Positions 54,306 through 63,553 of a stretch of 64,000 bases of DNA are shown in pieces (the first letter of the stretch is position 1; the number at the start of each line of letters is the position of its first letter). The notes under the pieces are model-generated. The model saw nothing but the letters and a program-made list of their open reading frames with translations, was not told where the DNA came from and searched no databases. The position numbers and the translations under genes were made by a program. The stretch lies in contig CANIGJ010000007.1 of NCBI GenBank assembly GCA_947467145.1, forward strand, positions 62,001-126,000. Direction: 5' to 3'. The stretch is from Rhodospirillaceae bacterium. GTDB taxonomy: Bacteria; Pseudomonadota; Alphaproteobacteria; Rhodospirillales; UBA2165.

Positions 54306-56471
54306 ATGGCTGGGCCGCGCTTTTCGTTCAAGGTCACGATCCTGGTCGTGTTCGCCGTCCTCACGCTCACCCTGAGCGGAGCGATGCTCTACCTCAACTA
54401 TGCTCGCAATTCCGAAGCGACCCTGCTCGCGGCCGACAATCTGCTCGAACAGAGCAACGCGCGGATCATGGCTGCGATCGACCGGATGATCGAACCTCTG
54501 ACGACCATCATCGATATCCTGGTCCTGTCGCCCGCCGTGGATGCCGCAGCCGGCGATCTTGAACACCCCCTGGCGCCGATCATGATCGAAAGCCTCGACC
54601 GCTTCCCACAGATGGCATCGATCTATCTCGCCAACGGGCGCGGCGATTTCTATCGCGCTGTCGGCTTCAAGGGCGATCGCGACTCGGCGCGCGCCAGCGT
54701 GAAGGCGCCCGGCAACGCCATGCTGGCGACGCAGCGCATCAGGACCGATGTCAACGGCCGGCGCGATGCGCGCTGGCGTTTCTTCGATGCCGACGGCGCG
54801 GAAGCCGGCACCGAGATCGATCCCGCGACCATCTACGATCCGCGACGACGTCCGTGGTATATCGCCGCGCAGAAAACGCCGAACATCATCGTCACCGACT
54901 ATTACACCTTCGCTTCGGTCGATTCTATCGGCCTGACGGTGGCGCGGCGCTGGGGCGATGCGAACGACAATGTCGTTGCCGCCGATATGACCATGTCCTC
55001 GGTCTCGCAATATCTGGCCGACATGCGCGCGCAACTGCTGGGCAAAACGCAGGGCGCCGAGATCGCCATCGTGCATCGCGATGGCCGCCTGCTCGCCCAT
55101 TCCGACCGCGCCGGTTTCGAGCGCGCGTTGGCGACATCGAAAGGTGCGCGCATCCCGGCGGTCGGCGAAGTCGGCAGCGGCGTGCTCAGTGCGATTCTCA
55201 CGCGCCAACAATCGAACGACACGCCACGTCTGCGCTTAACCGACGCTGTGGGTACGGACTGGCTGGCGCGTACAGCACCCTTGCCCGCCGCATTCGGCGA
55301 AGGCGCCCTTTTGGTGCTTGCCGTGCCCGCCGAAGACTTCCTGGGGCCCCTGGGACGCACCGCGACCGAAACCCTGATCCTGTCGATGCTGATCGTGCTC
55401 GGCTTCCTGCCCATCGTCTATTGGCTGTCGGGCGCGATCTCGGCGCCGCTCGGCCGCGTGACGCGCGAGATCGCCGCCATCCGCCAATTCGATCTCGAAC
55501 CGCATGCGCCGATCCGTTCGGGCATCGCCGAGATCCAGGATCTGTCGCGCACCCTGGCGGCGGCCAAATTCATGCTCGGCGCCTTCGGCAAATACGTGCC
55601 CAAGAACCTGGTGCGCCAGATCGTCGACAGCGAGATCGAACCCAAGCTCGGCGGACAACGCGTGCCGCTCACCGTGTTCTTCAGCGACGTACGCGATTTC
55701 ACCACGATCTCGGAGGAGGTGCCGCCCGAACGCCTGATGGAGTTCATGTCGGACTACCTCGAAGGCCTCGTCGTCATCATCATGGAGAACCGCGGCACGG
55801 TCGATAAATTCGTCGGCGATCAGATCATGGCCTATTGGAATGCGCCGGTACCGAACCCCGATCACATCGCCGACGGCGCCATCGCGCTACTGCGTTGCCG
55901 CGACTGGACCAACGCCAAAAACGCCGAGTGGGAGCGCGAGGGCCATCCCATTTTGTACACCCGCTTCGCGCTGCACGAAGGCGACGCCATCGTCGGCAAT
56001 GTCGGCTCATCCGATCGCATGGACTACACCGTGGTCGGCGCGACCATCAATCTCGGCTCGCGCATCGAAGGGCTCAACAAGGTCTACGGCACGCAGGTGC
56101 TGATCACCCATCCGGTCGCCCAAGCGCTCGATCCCAAGCGCTTCGTCTTCCGCCCCATCGATCGCGTGCTGCCGAAAGGTGCGGTCCATCCGCTCGACGT
56201 CTACGAGCTTAAGGGTGTGGTACCGCAGGACACCGTCACGCCCGACCTCGCGGTCGTTGAGGCCGACACCACGCTCTGCGACGCCTGGACGGGCTTCTAC
56301 GGCCGCTATCTGTCACGCGATTGGGCCGCGGCGGAGGATGCCCTCAATCGCTTCACCCAGCACTTCGGCGAGGATAGCGTCACCAAGCTCTATCGCGGGC
56401 GCCTGTCCGCGTTCAAAACCAATCCGCCGCCCGCCGACTGGGATGGCGTGATCCGCTACACAGAGAAATAA
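54306..56471 (+). CDS. Membrane class III adenylate/guanylate cyclase with Cache-type sensor
   Basis: The 721-residue protein starts with a membrane helix (about 8-28), then a periplasmic double-Cache-like sensor of about 330 residues (YDPRRRPWYIAAQK is typical), a second helix (TLILSMLIVLGFLPIVYWL), a HAMP linker, and a class III cyclase domain. The catalytic domain shows metal-binding D461 (FFSDVRDFT) and D505, with K501 (VDKFVGDQIMAYWN) as in adenylate cyclases, and a transition-state region YTVVGATINLGSRIEGLN. It is followed 5 bases later by a cyclic-nucleotide-binding protein, so ligand production and sensing are encoded together. The ATG at 54306 was chosen because the helix follows at once. 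Confidence 0.9.
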   Translation: MAGPRFSFKVTILVVFAVLTLTLSGAMLYLNYARNSEATLLAADNLLEQSNARIMAAIDRMIEPLTTIIDILVLSPAVDAAAGDLEHPLAPIMIESLDRFPQMASIYLANGRGDFYRAVGFKGDRDSARASVKAPGNAMLATQRIRTDVNGRRDARWRFFDADGAEAGTEIDPATIYDPRRRPWYIAAQKTPNIIVTDYYTFASVDSIGLTVARRWGDANDNVVAADMTMSSVSQYLADMRAQLLGKTQGAEIAIVHRDGRLLAHSDRAGFERALATSKGARIPAVGEVGSGVLSAILTRQQSNDTPRLRLTDAVGTDWLARTAPLPAAFGEGALLVLAVPAEDFLGPLGRTATETLILSMLIVLGFLPIVYWLSGAISAPLGRVTREIAAIRQFDLEPHAPIRSGIAEIQDLSRTLAAAKFMLGAFGKYVPKNLVRQIVDSEIEPKLGGQRVPLTVFFSDVRDFTTISEEVPPERLMEFMSDYLEGLVVIIMENRGTVDKFVGDQIMAYWNAPVPNPDHIADGAIALLRCRDWTNAKNAEWEREGHPILYTRFALHEGDAIVGNVGSSDRMDYTVVGATINLGSRIEGLNKVYGTQVLITHPVAQALDPKRFVFRPIDRVLPKGAVHPLDVYELKGVVPQDTVTPDLAVVEADTTLCDAWTGFYGRYLSRDWAAAEDALNRFTQHFGEDSVTKLYRGRLSAFKTNPPPADWDGVIRYTEK

Positions 56472-56476
56472 GACCC

Positions 56477-56875
56477 ATGCCATCTGACTCGCATGCCGCT
56501 CTCAATCGCATCTCGCAATTCGAAGATCGCCTGAGCAAGAACGTCTTCAAGCCGGGGGCCACGATCTTTCGCGCCGGCGAGATGGACGATACCGCCTATA
56601 TCGTGAAAAGCGGCGAGGTGCAGATCGTCACCGAAAACGCCAAGGGTCAGCTCGTGCTGCTGACCACGGTCGGTCCCGGTCAGATCTTCGGCGAGCTGGC
56701 GCTGATGAACGAGCGAACGCGCACGGCGGCGGCGCGTACCGAAAGCGGCTGCGAATTGCTGATCATCAAGCCGGCGCAGATCGAGGCATTGCTCGAAAAC
56801 GCTTCGCCCTTCATCCGCTTCTGGATCGAACACCTGGTCGGGCGCGTGATCGATCTCACGCGCCGGATCGGCTGA
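56477..56875 (+). CDS. Cyclic-nucleotide-binding domain protein
   Basis: The 132-residue product is a single CNBD (FKPGATIFRAGEMDDTAYIVKSGEVQIV; ILGQIFGELALMNERTRTAAARTES-like stretch GQIFGELALMNERTRTAAA with the phosphate-binding cassette E-x2-L then R-T-x-A). It has no DNA-binding or kinase domain, so it must act through a partner. Being 5 bases after the cyclase gene, it is probably the direct receptor of that enzyme's product. Confidence 0.88.
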   Translation: MPSDSHAALNRISQFEDRLSKNVFKPGATIFRAGEMDDTAYIVKSGEVQIVTENAKGQLVLLTTVGPGQIFGELALMNERTRTAAARTESGCELLIIKPAQIEALLENASPFIRFWIEHLVGRVIDLTRRIG

Positions 56876-56881
56876 GCCCAT

Positions 56882-57679
56882 TCAGACGTCGAACCAGACG
56901 TTTTTCGGCAGCGGGAGCTGATCGAGCATCGCTTCGGTGATCGGACCGTTCGGCGCGATACCGTCTTGTTCGCGGAGCGTATGCTCGACCTGACGCGTAT
57001 GCTGACCGATATGCCAACAGGCCCGCTCCAGCAATTGGTGCACATTTTTGGTGCCGGCGCGCGTCGTAAAGGTCTTGGCCATATCGGCGCGGTCGGTCGA
57101 GGCCCACCAAGCCTGCAACACGGCGCGCATCTCGTCGCCGTATGCAGCCATATCGGCATAGCTGGCGATGTCGTCCGGCACCGGCATTTCGTAGGCCACC
57201 GCGACCGGCATACCGTGTTCCTGCACCTGCCAGACGAAGGCCTGCACGATGAAGAAGACATGATGCAGCATGCGGCGATGATCCCAGCCGCGATAGGGCA
57301 CGATCACGCCCTCCGATCCGGCCGGGAACTGATGCGCGTAACGTTGTGCTGCGGCGAGGAATGCATCAGTGCGATCGACCAGTTCCTTGGGCGACATGAC
57401 CGGCGTCTCGTCCACCACTTCGCCCTTGCCGATCAAGGACGCGAGGTCGACGAGGTTGGCGGCGGCGATGCAGCGATCGCCCTTCACGCCGAGCGGCAAG
57501 GTCTTGAGGCCGAAGCGCGCCACCGTCGCGTCCATGCGCTCAGGTTCTTCGGCGATGTTGACGCTGATATAATCGACGCCGCGCGAGCGCAGGAATTCCT
57601 TCGCGCGCAGACAGCTCGAACAGCCGGGCTGCCAGTAGAGTTCGATCTGGTCGACTGTGGCTTGCGATGCGCCGTCCAT
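56882..57679 (-). CDS. Glutaredoxin-DinB-like fusion protein
   Basis: The 265-residue protein starts with a glutaredoxin-like domain (IELYWQPGCSSCLRAKEFL, redox Cys C20 and C23; TLPLGVKGDRCIAAANLVDLASLIG) and continues with a DinB/YfiT-type four-helix domain (about 110-235; WDHRRMLHHVFFIVQAF, HQLLERACWHIGQHTRQVEH) with histidines placed to bind a metal. DinB-fold enzymes include thiol-dependent transferases that use mycothiol or bacillithiol. The fusion suggests a glutathione-dependent version. Substrate unknown. Confidence 0.78.
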   Translation of the reverse strand: MDGASQATVDQIELYWQPGCSSCLRAKEFLRSRGVDYISVNIAEEPERMDATVARFGLKTLPLGVKGDRCIAAANLVDLASLIGKGEVVDETPVMSPKELVDRTDAFLAAAQRYAHQFPAGSEGVIVPYRGWDHRRMLHHVFFIVQAFVWQVQEHGMPVAVAYEMPVPDDIASYADMAAYGDEMRAVLQAWWASTDRADMAKTFTTRAGTKNVHQLLERACWHIGQHTRQVEHTLREQDGIAPNGPITEAMLDQLPLPKNVWFDV

Positions 57680-57699
57680 GAGCCTCTCCCGTTTCCAGA

Positions 57700-57843
57700 G
57701 CCGTCATGCTCGGACTCGTTCCGAGCATCCACGGCAACGGCGCGTCTGCGCCGTTATGATTCTTTTCGCGCTATCGCGCTTTCGTGGATGGCCGGTGTGC
57801 TTGGCACACATGGAATGTGTGACTCAAGCCCGGCCATGACGGC
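57700..57843. repeat. Dispersed palindromic repeat element
   Basis: Outer arms GCCGTCATG and CATGACGGC bound a 144-bp unit that contains an inner hairpin TGCTCGGA-CTCGT-TCCGAGCA and a pair ATGGCCGG / CCGGCCAT. This composition (ATGCTCGGACT...CCGAGCATCCACG; GTGGATGGCCGG...) is the style of intergenic repeats widespread in alphaproteobacterial genomes. It lies between the divergent ends of two transcripts on the minus strand. Confidence 0.65.
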
Positions 57844-57870
57844 GGAGTATAGCGGCAAAAATTAATCTTG

Positions 57871-58839
57871 TTAATGACCCCAGGTGTTCTTGTAGTCGCG
57901 CTTGGCCTCGTCGGTCAGATACTTCTCCTCGATCTCGCGGATCTTCGCCATACCCGTGAGCACCGCCTGTTCGACCGGGCCCCATTTGCCGTAAGAGCCC
58001 GCCTTGCGCTGGGCGCGGTCGTCGATATAGGCGCCGCCCTCTTCCATCATGGAATTGAGCTTCTCCCACGACGCCTGCAGGCCCCAGGTCGCGGCGATGG
58101 TGGGATACATCACCAGGCAGGCGCCGAGATCGGCATATTCCTGGTTGCTCGGCGCGGGCTCGACCGTGTTGGCCCACAGCGCGAAGACGGGTGCCGGGAT
58201 TTCCTTGCAGGCGCGTTTCAATTGTTCGCGCGTCTCGCAGGAATTCAGCCAGATGAAATCGGCCCCGCCGTCCTTCACATAGGCAATCGAGCGTTCGAGC
58301 GCATCGTCGAAACCGCCATCCTGCGCGCCCAAGGAATCCGTGCGCGCACAGATGACGAATTCGGGATCCATCTCGTTGCGCGCCGCCACGGCGGCCTTCA
58401 GCTTGCCGACATGCTCGGCCAAGGACACGCAACGCCGGCCCGCCTCGGTCGCGGATTTTTTCGGCGCCTCTTGGTCCTCGAGCTGCAAGCCCGCCGCCCC
58501 CGCACGGCAGATTTCGCGCACCGCGTAATCGGCGTTCACCGCATTGCCATAGCCAGTGTCGCAATCGACGAAGATCGGGATGTCGCAAATGGCGGCGGCA
58601 TGGCGCACATGATCGGCGACATCGCGTAGACCGATGAAGCCGTTGTCAGGTACGCCGAGAAGGAAGGCCGACATCTGCGAGCCGGCGAAAAAGAAGGACT
58701 CAAACCCGGCGCGCTCGGCCATCTTGGCATACAGCGGCGAAAAGCCGCCCGGCATCACGGTGCAGCGCGGCCCGGTCAGCAAGGCGCGGAATTTCTGGCG
58801 CTTGGCGCGCACGGCGTCATGAGCATTGGCGGCGATCAT
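57871..58839 (-). CDS. PEP mutase / isocitrate lyase superfamily enzyme
   Basis: The 322-residue protein is a (beta/alpha)8 enzyme of this family: GFESFFFAGSQMSA, metal-binding FVDCDTGYGNAVN (D92, D94) and GLQLEDQ (E121). The usual KKCGH active-site loop of isocitrate and 2-methylisocitrate lyases is replaced by KKSATEAGRRC (from K127), so it is not a normal lyase of that type. Phosphonate or oxaloacetate/dimethylmalate chemistry is more likely, but unproven. It is monocistronic. Confidence 0.8.
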   Translation of the reverse strand: MIAANAHDAVRAKRQKFRALLTGPRCTVMPGGFSPLYAKMAERAGFESFFFAGSQMSAFLLGVPDNGFIGLRDVADHVRHAAAICDIPIFVDCDTGYGNAVNADYAVREICRAGAAGLQLEDQEAPKKSATEAGRRCVSLAEHVGKLKAAVAARNEMDPEFVICARTDSLGAQDGGFDDALERSIAYVKDGGADFIWLNSCETREQLKRACKEIPAPVFALWANTVEPAPSNQEYADLGACLVMYPTIAATWGLQASWEKLNSMMEEGGAYIDDRAQRKAGSYGKWGPVEQAVLTGMAKIREIEEKYLTDEAKRDYKNTWGH

Positions 58840-59085
58840 CGGTGGCTCCCTCCCTGTGGTTCCGTTGCGCGGCGTTCAACTTATCGCGAGCGCCGCCCGG
58901 ACTTCGCCGTCATGCTAGCGGGCCGTGTTGTGGCGGGCAAACCGGCGTTATACTTGCAAACCCGCCATTTCCGCCGTCGCGCGCGCCGGGTTTACTGCCG
59001 CTCATCCGCCGGCGCGCAACACGCCATTAAGCGCCGGTTCAGACTCCTAGGTTAAATTCCCATATTGCAACGCGGAGAGACTTTC
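58840..59085. other. Divergent intergenic region
   Basis: About 245 bases without a gene between the starts of two divergent genes; it should hold both promoters. No further signal recognised. Confidence 0.4.
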
Positions 59086-59703
59086 GTGTCTCTTTATGGT
59101 CACGGCCCTCCTGAACGTAAAACCTTCTCAGAGGCAAAAGTGCAAAAGACTGATCGGAACGCCCCAACGGACGAACGCTCCTTCTCTGTGCCCAATGTTA
59201 TACTTGGGGCAGTGGCGCTCGCCGCCCTCGCGGCCGCAACGCTCATGGCTCCGTCCCTCGCGAATGCCGGCTCGCTCGAGGATTACCAACGCGCCAACCG
59301 CCCGGCGGTCACGCACACGGTCGAAGAAAGCCTGACTGCGATCAACGATTACACCGCGGCGATCGAAGCCGATCTCGAAGATCAACAATTGAGCGTCAGC
59401 CAGCGCCGCACCGCGATCTATCAGCGCGCCTATCATTGGATGACGTTGTACAAGTGCGACGAGGCGATCCCCGGCTTCACGGCCCTGATCGAGGGCAGCG
59501 ATCCCCGCGTCGGCACTTTGCTCGAAAACGATCCGCTGTATGCCGAAAGCTACAAGTGGCGCGCGGTCTGCCGCTACACCGTGTTCGACCTCAGAGGCGC
59601 CATCGGCGACATCCAGGCGGCCCGCCGCCTGCGCCCTGCGGACTACACGATCAGACGGATGGATATGGAGATGACCTTATCCAACCTGCCGCTGGATGGG
59701 TGA
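59086..59703 (+). CDS. Exported TPR-like protein, unknown function
   Basis: The 205-residue protein has an internal hydrophobic segment (NVILGAVALAALAAATLMAPSL, ending ANAGS) that acts as a signal peptide or anchor, then a helical part resembling tetratricopeptide repeats (AIYQRAYHWMTLYKCDEAIPGF; YKWRAVCRYTVFDLRGAIGDI). GTG at 59086 has GGAGAG 6 bases upstream and is the best start. TPR regions bind other proteins. Partner unknown. Confidence 0.65.
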   Translation: MSLYGHGPPERKTFSEAKVQKTDRNAPTDERSFSVPNVILGAVALAALAAATLMAPSLANAGSLEDYQRANRPAVTHTVEESLTAINDYTAAIEADLEDQQLSVSQRRTAIYQRAYHWMTLYKCDEAIPGFTALIEGSDPRVGTLLENDPLYAESYKWRAVCRYTVFDLRGAIGDIQAARRLRPADYTIRRMDMEMTLSNLPLDG

Positions 59704-59891
59704 GGCGTCTCTAACTTTGTAATAAGATCCGCGACAACATCGCCCGGGGTGAAAAGCCTCAACCGACGTGACATAGCGCCGCCCATCCGCTCTTTCCGTC
59801 CCAATTTTACCCCCGATTATCCCAAGACTGACACTGGCTGTCACAGGCCCCCGCGCCGTAAGTTTTCCCTACCTTCACGGGGAAACACACA

Positions 59892-60233
59892 GTGTCCAAC
59901 GCTTTACAAATTCACCAGATCGCCACCCGCCTGATCGCGCTGCACGGGCCCGAGGCACGCACCGTCGCCGCCACGAAGGCCGACGAGATGCTGGCCAGCG
60001 GCAAACTGTACGAGCGCCGCACTTGGCGGCGCATCCAGGAAGAGGTCGAGCGCGCCCTCGGCCGCGACCTGCTCGGCGATTTCCCGGGCCTGGTGGCCGG
60101 CCTCTATCGCGATCATGCCGAACCTCTGGCGCGGTTCACCCCATTCGCGGACGAGACGGACGCAAACGATCCGGCCGCCAATCCGCAATTTTTCACCGCT
60201 TGGCCCCTATCAACCAAATGGATGTCATCATGA
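59892..60233 (+). CDS. Hypothetical protein
   Basis: The 113-residue protein (starting at GTG, SNALQIHQIATRLIALHG) is charged and probably helical, with no recognised domain. It ends in an ATGA overlap with the next small gene, so the two are co-translated. Confidence 0.6.
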   Translation: MSNALQIHQIATRLIALHGPEARTVAATKADEMLASGKLYERRTWRRIQEEVERALGRDLLGDFPGLVAGLYRDHAEPLARFTPFADETDANDPAANPQFFTAWPLSTKWMSS

Positions 60234-60496
60234 TGAAAAAAGCCGAACTGTTCCGCGCCCTCGCCGCCGACAAACGCCGTCAGGCCGACGCCGCCTGGAA
60301 CCCGCACACCGTGCGCCAGTGCCTGGAGATCGCCAAATCCTACGAGCGCCGCGCGCAACTTGAAGAGAAGAAAGGCGCCACGCTCTATGCCGACGACGCC
60401 GATTACGGCGATGGCATCCCTCAGTGGCCGCGCCGGATGGAAATCCGCCCGAGCCGCGCCAGCATCCTCGCCGGCCCCGGCATCGCCGCCGAGTAA
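60230..60496 (+). CDS. Hypothetical protein
   Basis: The 88-residue protein starts MMKKAELFRALAADKRRQAD, contains a helical, basic core (CLEIAKSYERRAQLEEKKG) and no known domain. The start overlaps the previous stop codon. The pair looks like a small two-gene operon. Confidence 0.6.
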   Translation: MMKKAELFRALAADKRRQADAAWNPHTVRQCLEIAKSYERRAQLEEKKGATLYADDADYGDGIPQWPRRMEIRPSRASILAGPGIAAE

Positions 60497-60550
60497 TACG
60501 ACCCGAATTTAACGAACCCCCGAAGGGCTTTCCCCCGAGCCCGACCCCAG

Positions 60551-60581
60551 CCGCCACCGCGATCCCCCCTCGCGGTGGCGG
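60551..60581 (+). terminator. Possible terminator hairpin after the small two-gene operon
   Basis: CCGCCACCGCGA and TCGCGGTGGCGG form a perfect 12-bp stem with a 7-base loop, 55 bases after the stop. No U-run follows, so it is a weaker call. Confidence 0.5.
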
Positions 60582-60668
60582 TCCCCTAACCGGTTAGTTG
60601 TTTCGCCGCGCCACCGCGTTCTCTAGGATCGAACAATCCCGTTTATAAAGCGGGCCCGTGCAAAACGG

Positions 60669-61640
60669 ATGGTCCTGAAGATGCGGTGGCGGTTCGAAGA
60701 TTTGTCCACGTTCCTGGCCGTCGTCGAGGCAGGCGGCATCTCGGCCACAGCCCGCCGGCTCAACCTATCCAAATCCCTGATCAGCAAACGCGTCAGCGAC
60801 CTTGAAGCCGATCTCGGCGTTCAATTGTTGCAACGCTCGACCCGCGCCATCCGCCCGACGCCCGACGGCGAAGCGCTGATCGAGCGCATGGGCCCGCTGG
60901 TGCGCGAGATGATTGATTCGGCCGAGCAACTCACCAGCGGCGCCGGCACGTTGACCGGACGGCTGCGCATCGCGGTACCGATGAGTTTCGGCACCATGTA
61001 TCTGGCGCCCATGTTGGCGGCCTTTGCGGCGGCGCACCCCGCTCTCGAACTCGCCATCGACCTCGACGACAAGACGGTCGATCTGGTACGCGGCGGCTAC
61101 GATGCCGCCATCCGCATCGGCACCCTGCCCGATTCAAGCCTGATCGCGCGCCACGTCTGCGACGCGCATCGTCTGGTGGTGTGCAGCCCTGCCTATAAAA
61201 AAGCGCATGGCCTGCCCGCCGACATCGCCGATCTCACCAACCATGCCTGTATCGATTATGCGAACCTGCATTCCAGCCAGCTGTGGCAGTTCGCCCCCGC
61301 CCGCCCGGGGGGCCGGCCCCGCGCCGTCACACTGGCCAGCCGTATCGTCGCCAACAACGGCGAAGTCATGCGCGAGATGGCGATCGCCGGCCTCGGCCTT
61401 GCCACGTTGCCGATTTTCATCTGCGCCGACGCCTTGCGGGACGGCCATCTGATCGAGGCGCTGGCTGCCGTCCGCCCGGCCCCCGCCCCGATCCAGATCG
61501 TCTATCCGCAGACCAAGACGCCGTCGGCCAAGCTGCGCGCTTTCATCGATCATATCGCGGCGGCGTTTGCCCAAGGGGCACCTTGGGAGCACTGGAACAA
61601 GCCGGCAAAAAGCGCGAAACTGCGCACACGCAAAAAATAG
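60669..61640 (+). CDS. LysR-family transcriptional regulator
   Basis: The 323-residue protein has an N-terminal winged helix (FEDLSTFLAVVEAGGISATA; NLSKSLISKRVSDLEADLGV) and a LysR substrate domain (LTGRLRIAVPMSFGTMYLAP). It lies 24 bases before the Rieske oxygenase gene on the same strand, an unusual layout since LysR genes normally diverge from their target; the two may be one transcript. Confidence 0.9.
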   Translation: MVLKMRWRFEDLSTFLAVVEAGGISATARRLNLSKSLISKRVSDLEADLGVQLLQRSTRAIRPTPDGEALIERMGPLVREMIDSAEQLTSGAGTLTGRLRIAVPMSFGTMYLAPMLAAFAAAHPALELAIDLDDKTVDLVRGGYDAAIRIGTLPDSSLIARHVCDAHRLVVCSPAYKKAHGLPADIADLTNHACIDYANLHSSQLWQFAPARPGGRPRAVTLASRIVANNGEVMREMAIAGLGLATLPIFICADALRDGHLIEALAAVRPAPAPIQIVYPQTKTPSAKLRAFIDHIAAAFAQGAPWEHWNKPAKSAKLRTRKK

Positions 61641-61663
61641 GGCAAAAATAGGGAGAACACCTC

Positions 61664-62974
61664 ATGGCCTCCAACAAGGATCGCGATCTTCTGGCCCATG
61701 TCGGCCCCGGCACACCGATGGGCGGCATGCTGCGCCAATATTGGATGCCGGCGGCGAAGTCGGCCGAGTTCAAGGCGGACGGCGACCCAGTACGGCTCAA
61801 ACTGCTGGGCGAGGAATTGATCGGCTTTCGCGATTCAGCGGGGCGCGTCGGCGTGATGGATCATCGTTGCCCGCATCGCTGTGCATCGCTGTTTTTCGGC
61901 CGCAACGAAGAAGGCGGGCTACGCTGCGTCTATCACGGCTGGAAATTCGATGCGGATGGCAAGTGCCTGGATATGGCGAACGTGCCCCCGCATCAGGACT
62001 TCAAACACAAGGTCCATGCGAAGGCCTATAAGACGGCCGAACGTAACGGACTCGTGTGGGTCTTCATGGGCGATCAGGCGAACGTCCCGGCGCTGCCGCA
62101 GATCGAAGCGACCTTGGTCGCCGAAAGCGACAACCATATCGACATGTTCATGCGCGAATGCAATTGGCTGCAGGCGCTCGAAGGCGATCTCGATACCAGT
62201 CATGTCGGTTTCCTGCACGGCGGGCATCGCGTGGTGAAGGATTATCAAGATGACGACGTGGCGCGCTACGGCGTGCTGCGGCGCGATCCCGAATATGCGC
62301 TGGCCGAAACGCCGTGGGGCGCGACCTACGGCGCGTACCGCCCGGCCGGCGAAGGCCAGACCTACTGGCGCATCGGGCAGTTCATGTTTCCGTTCTGGTC
62401 GATCACGCCGTCCGCGCCGTTCGGTCTGCAAGTCTACGCACGGGCCTGGGTACCGCTCGACGATACGCACACCATGTCTTTTCGCATCGTGTGGCGCGAA
62501 GGCCGCATGAAAGGCGTGAAAAACGAGACGACCGATCCGAACGTCGCGCTATCGAGCGGCAAGCTGCTGCCCAATACCACCGATTGGCTCGGGCGTTATC
62601 GCCTCGCCGCCAATAAGGACAACGACTACCTGATCGACCGCGACGTGCAGTGCACCCAGACCTATTCCGGCATCGACGGCATCTCACAGCAGGACCAGTG
62701 CGTGACCGAAAGCATGGGCTCGCTGACCGATTGGGATTTCGAGCATCTGGCACCCAGCGATCGCATGATCACCACGATGCGCCGACGACTCATGGGTGCA
62801 CTAAAATCCGTCCAGGACGGCGCACGGCCGCCGATGGCCGACACGCCCGAGGTTTATTACCAGGCACGCGGCGGCTATTTCGAAGCCCCGGAAGGCATCG
62901 AGATGATGAAGCTCTACGCCCAGAAGGTCGAAGAGACGCGCGCGACGATTCCGTATGCGGTGGCTGCCGAATAA
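61664..62974 (+). CDS. Rieske-type aromatic ring-hydroxylating oxygenase, alpha subunit
   Basis: The 436-residue protein carries the complete Rieske centre C69-x-H71 and C88-x2-H91 (CPHRC and CVYHGWKF) and the mononuclear iron site D177-x2-H180-x4-H185 (LEGDLDTSHVGFLH), as in phthalate 4,5-dioxygenase and vanillate-demethylase-type enzymes. It needs a reductase not seen nearby. GGGAGA before the ATG supports the start. The upstream LysR gene likely regulates it. Confidence 0.93.
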   Translation: MASNKDRDLLAHVGPGTPMGGMLRQYWMPAAKSAEFKADGDPVRLKLLGEELIGFRDSAGRVGVMDHRCPHRCASLFFGRNEEGGLRCVYHGWKFDADGKCLDMANVPPHQDFKHKVHAKAYKTAERNGLVWVFMGDQANVPALPQIEATLVAESDNHIDMFMRECNWLQALEGDLDTSHVGFLHGGHRVVKDYQDDDVARYGVLRRDPEYALAETPWGATYGAYRPAGEGQTYWRIGQFMFPFWSITPSAPFGLQVYARAWVPLDDTHTMSFRIVWREGRMKGVKNETTDPNVALSSGKLLPNTTDWLGRYRLAANKDNDYLIDRDVQCTQTYSGIDGISQQDQCVTESMGSLTDWDFEHLAPSDRMITTMRRRLMGALKSVQDGARPPMADTPEVYYQARGGYFEAPEGIEMMKLYAQKVEETRATIPYAVAAE

Positions 62975-62998
62975 AAGGCCGCGGATTAAAAGGGCGCC

Positions 62999-63553
62999 TC
63001 AGTACTGCGGCGGTTTGTGCAGCTGCGCCGCTTGGTCGATGCCGAACATGAAAACGACCACGCCGATGACAACGGCGAGAATCATGAACATCAGGATGGT
63101 GTAGCGATGGAAGTTGCCCTCACGGCGCGATTTCAGACGGCTGATGCGCATGTAAAGTGTCGAGAAATGCCGATCGATGGCATTGATGCGGTTGATCTCG
63201 TTCACCTGCCAGAACTGATACATGAGCAGGACGAAGATCGCGCCACAGGCGAGCAGGATCGAAACGATCTTCATGATGTCGACGAGCTTGCTGCCAGCCT
63301 CGGTAAGCGCCGCGAGGGCAATGAGAGAGCCGAAGACGATGAGCGTGGCTCCAACCGTGCGCCATTGGATGCTTTTGGCGAACAAGATCGACGTGGAGGC
63401 CTCACGGTGCAGCAGTTCGAGCTCGCGGTGGGTCGACTCGTCGAGACTGGATGGCTCGTTGACGAACGCCTCTTTCTCGGGCTTCGCGTCCTTGGCGTCG
63501 GACTTATCGTCCTTCGCGTCCTTGGTAGGCGCCTTGCTCGGCTTCACGGACAT
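62999..63553 (-). CDS. Membrane protein, unknown function
   Basis: The 184-residue protein has a long charged N-terminal region (KPSKAPTKDAKDDKSDAKD, low complexity) and three hydrophobic segments (about 67-85, 92-115, 155-175). No family recognised. ATG at 63553 was preferred; an alternative start lies 15 bases upstream. Confidence 0.6.
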   Translation of the reverse strand: MSVKPSKAPTKDAKDDKSDAKDAKPEKEAFVNEPSSLDESTHRELELLHREASTSILFAKSIQWRTVGATLIVFGSLIALAALTEAGSKLVDIMKIVSILLACGAIFVLLMYQFWQVNEINRINAIDRHFSTLYMRISRLKSRREGNFHRYTILMFMILAVVIGVVVFMFGIDQAAQLHKPPQY

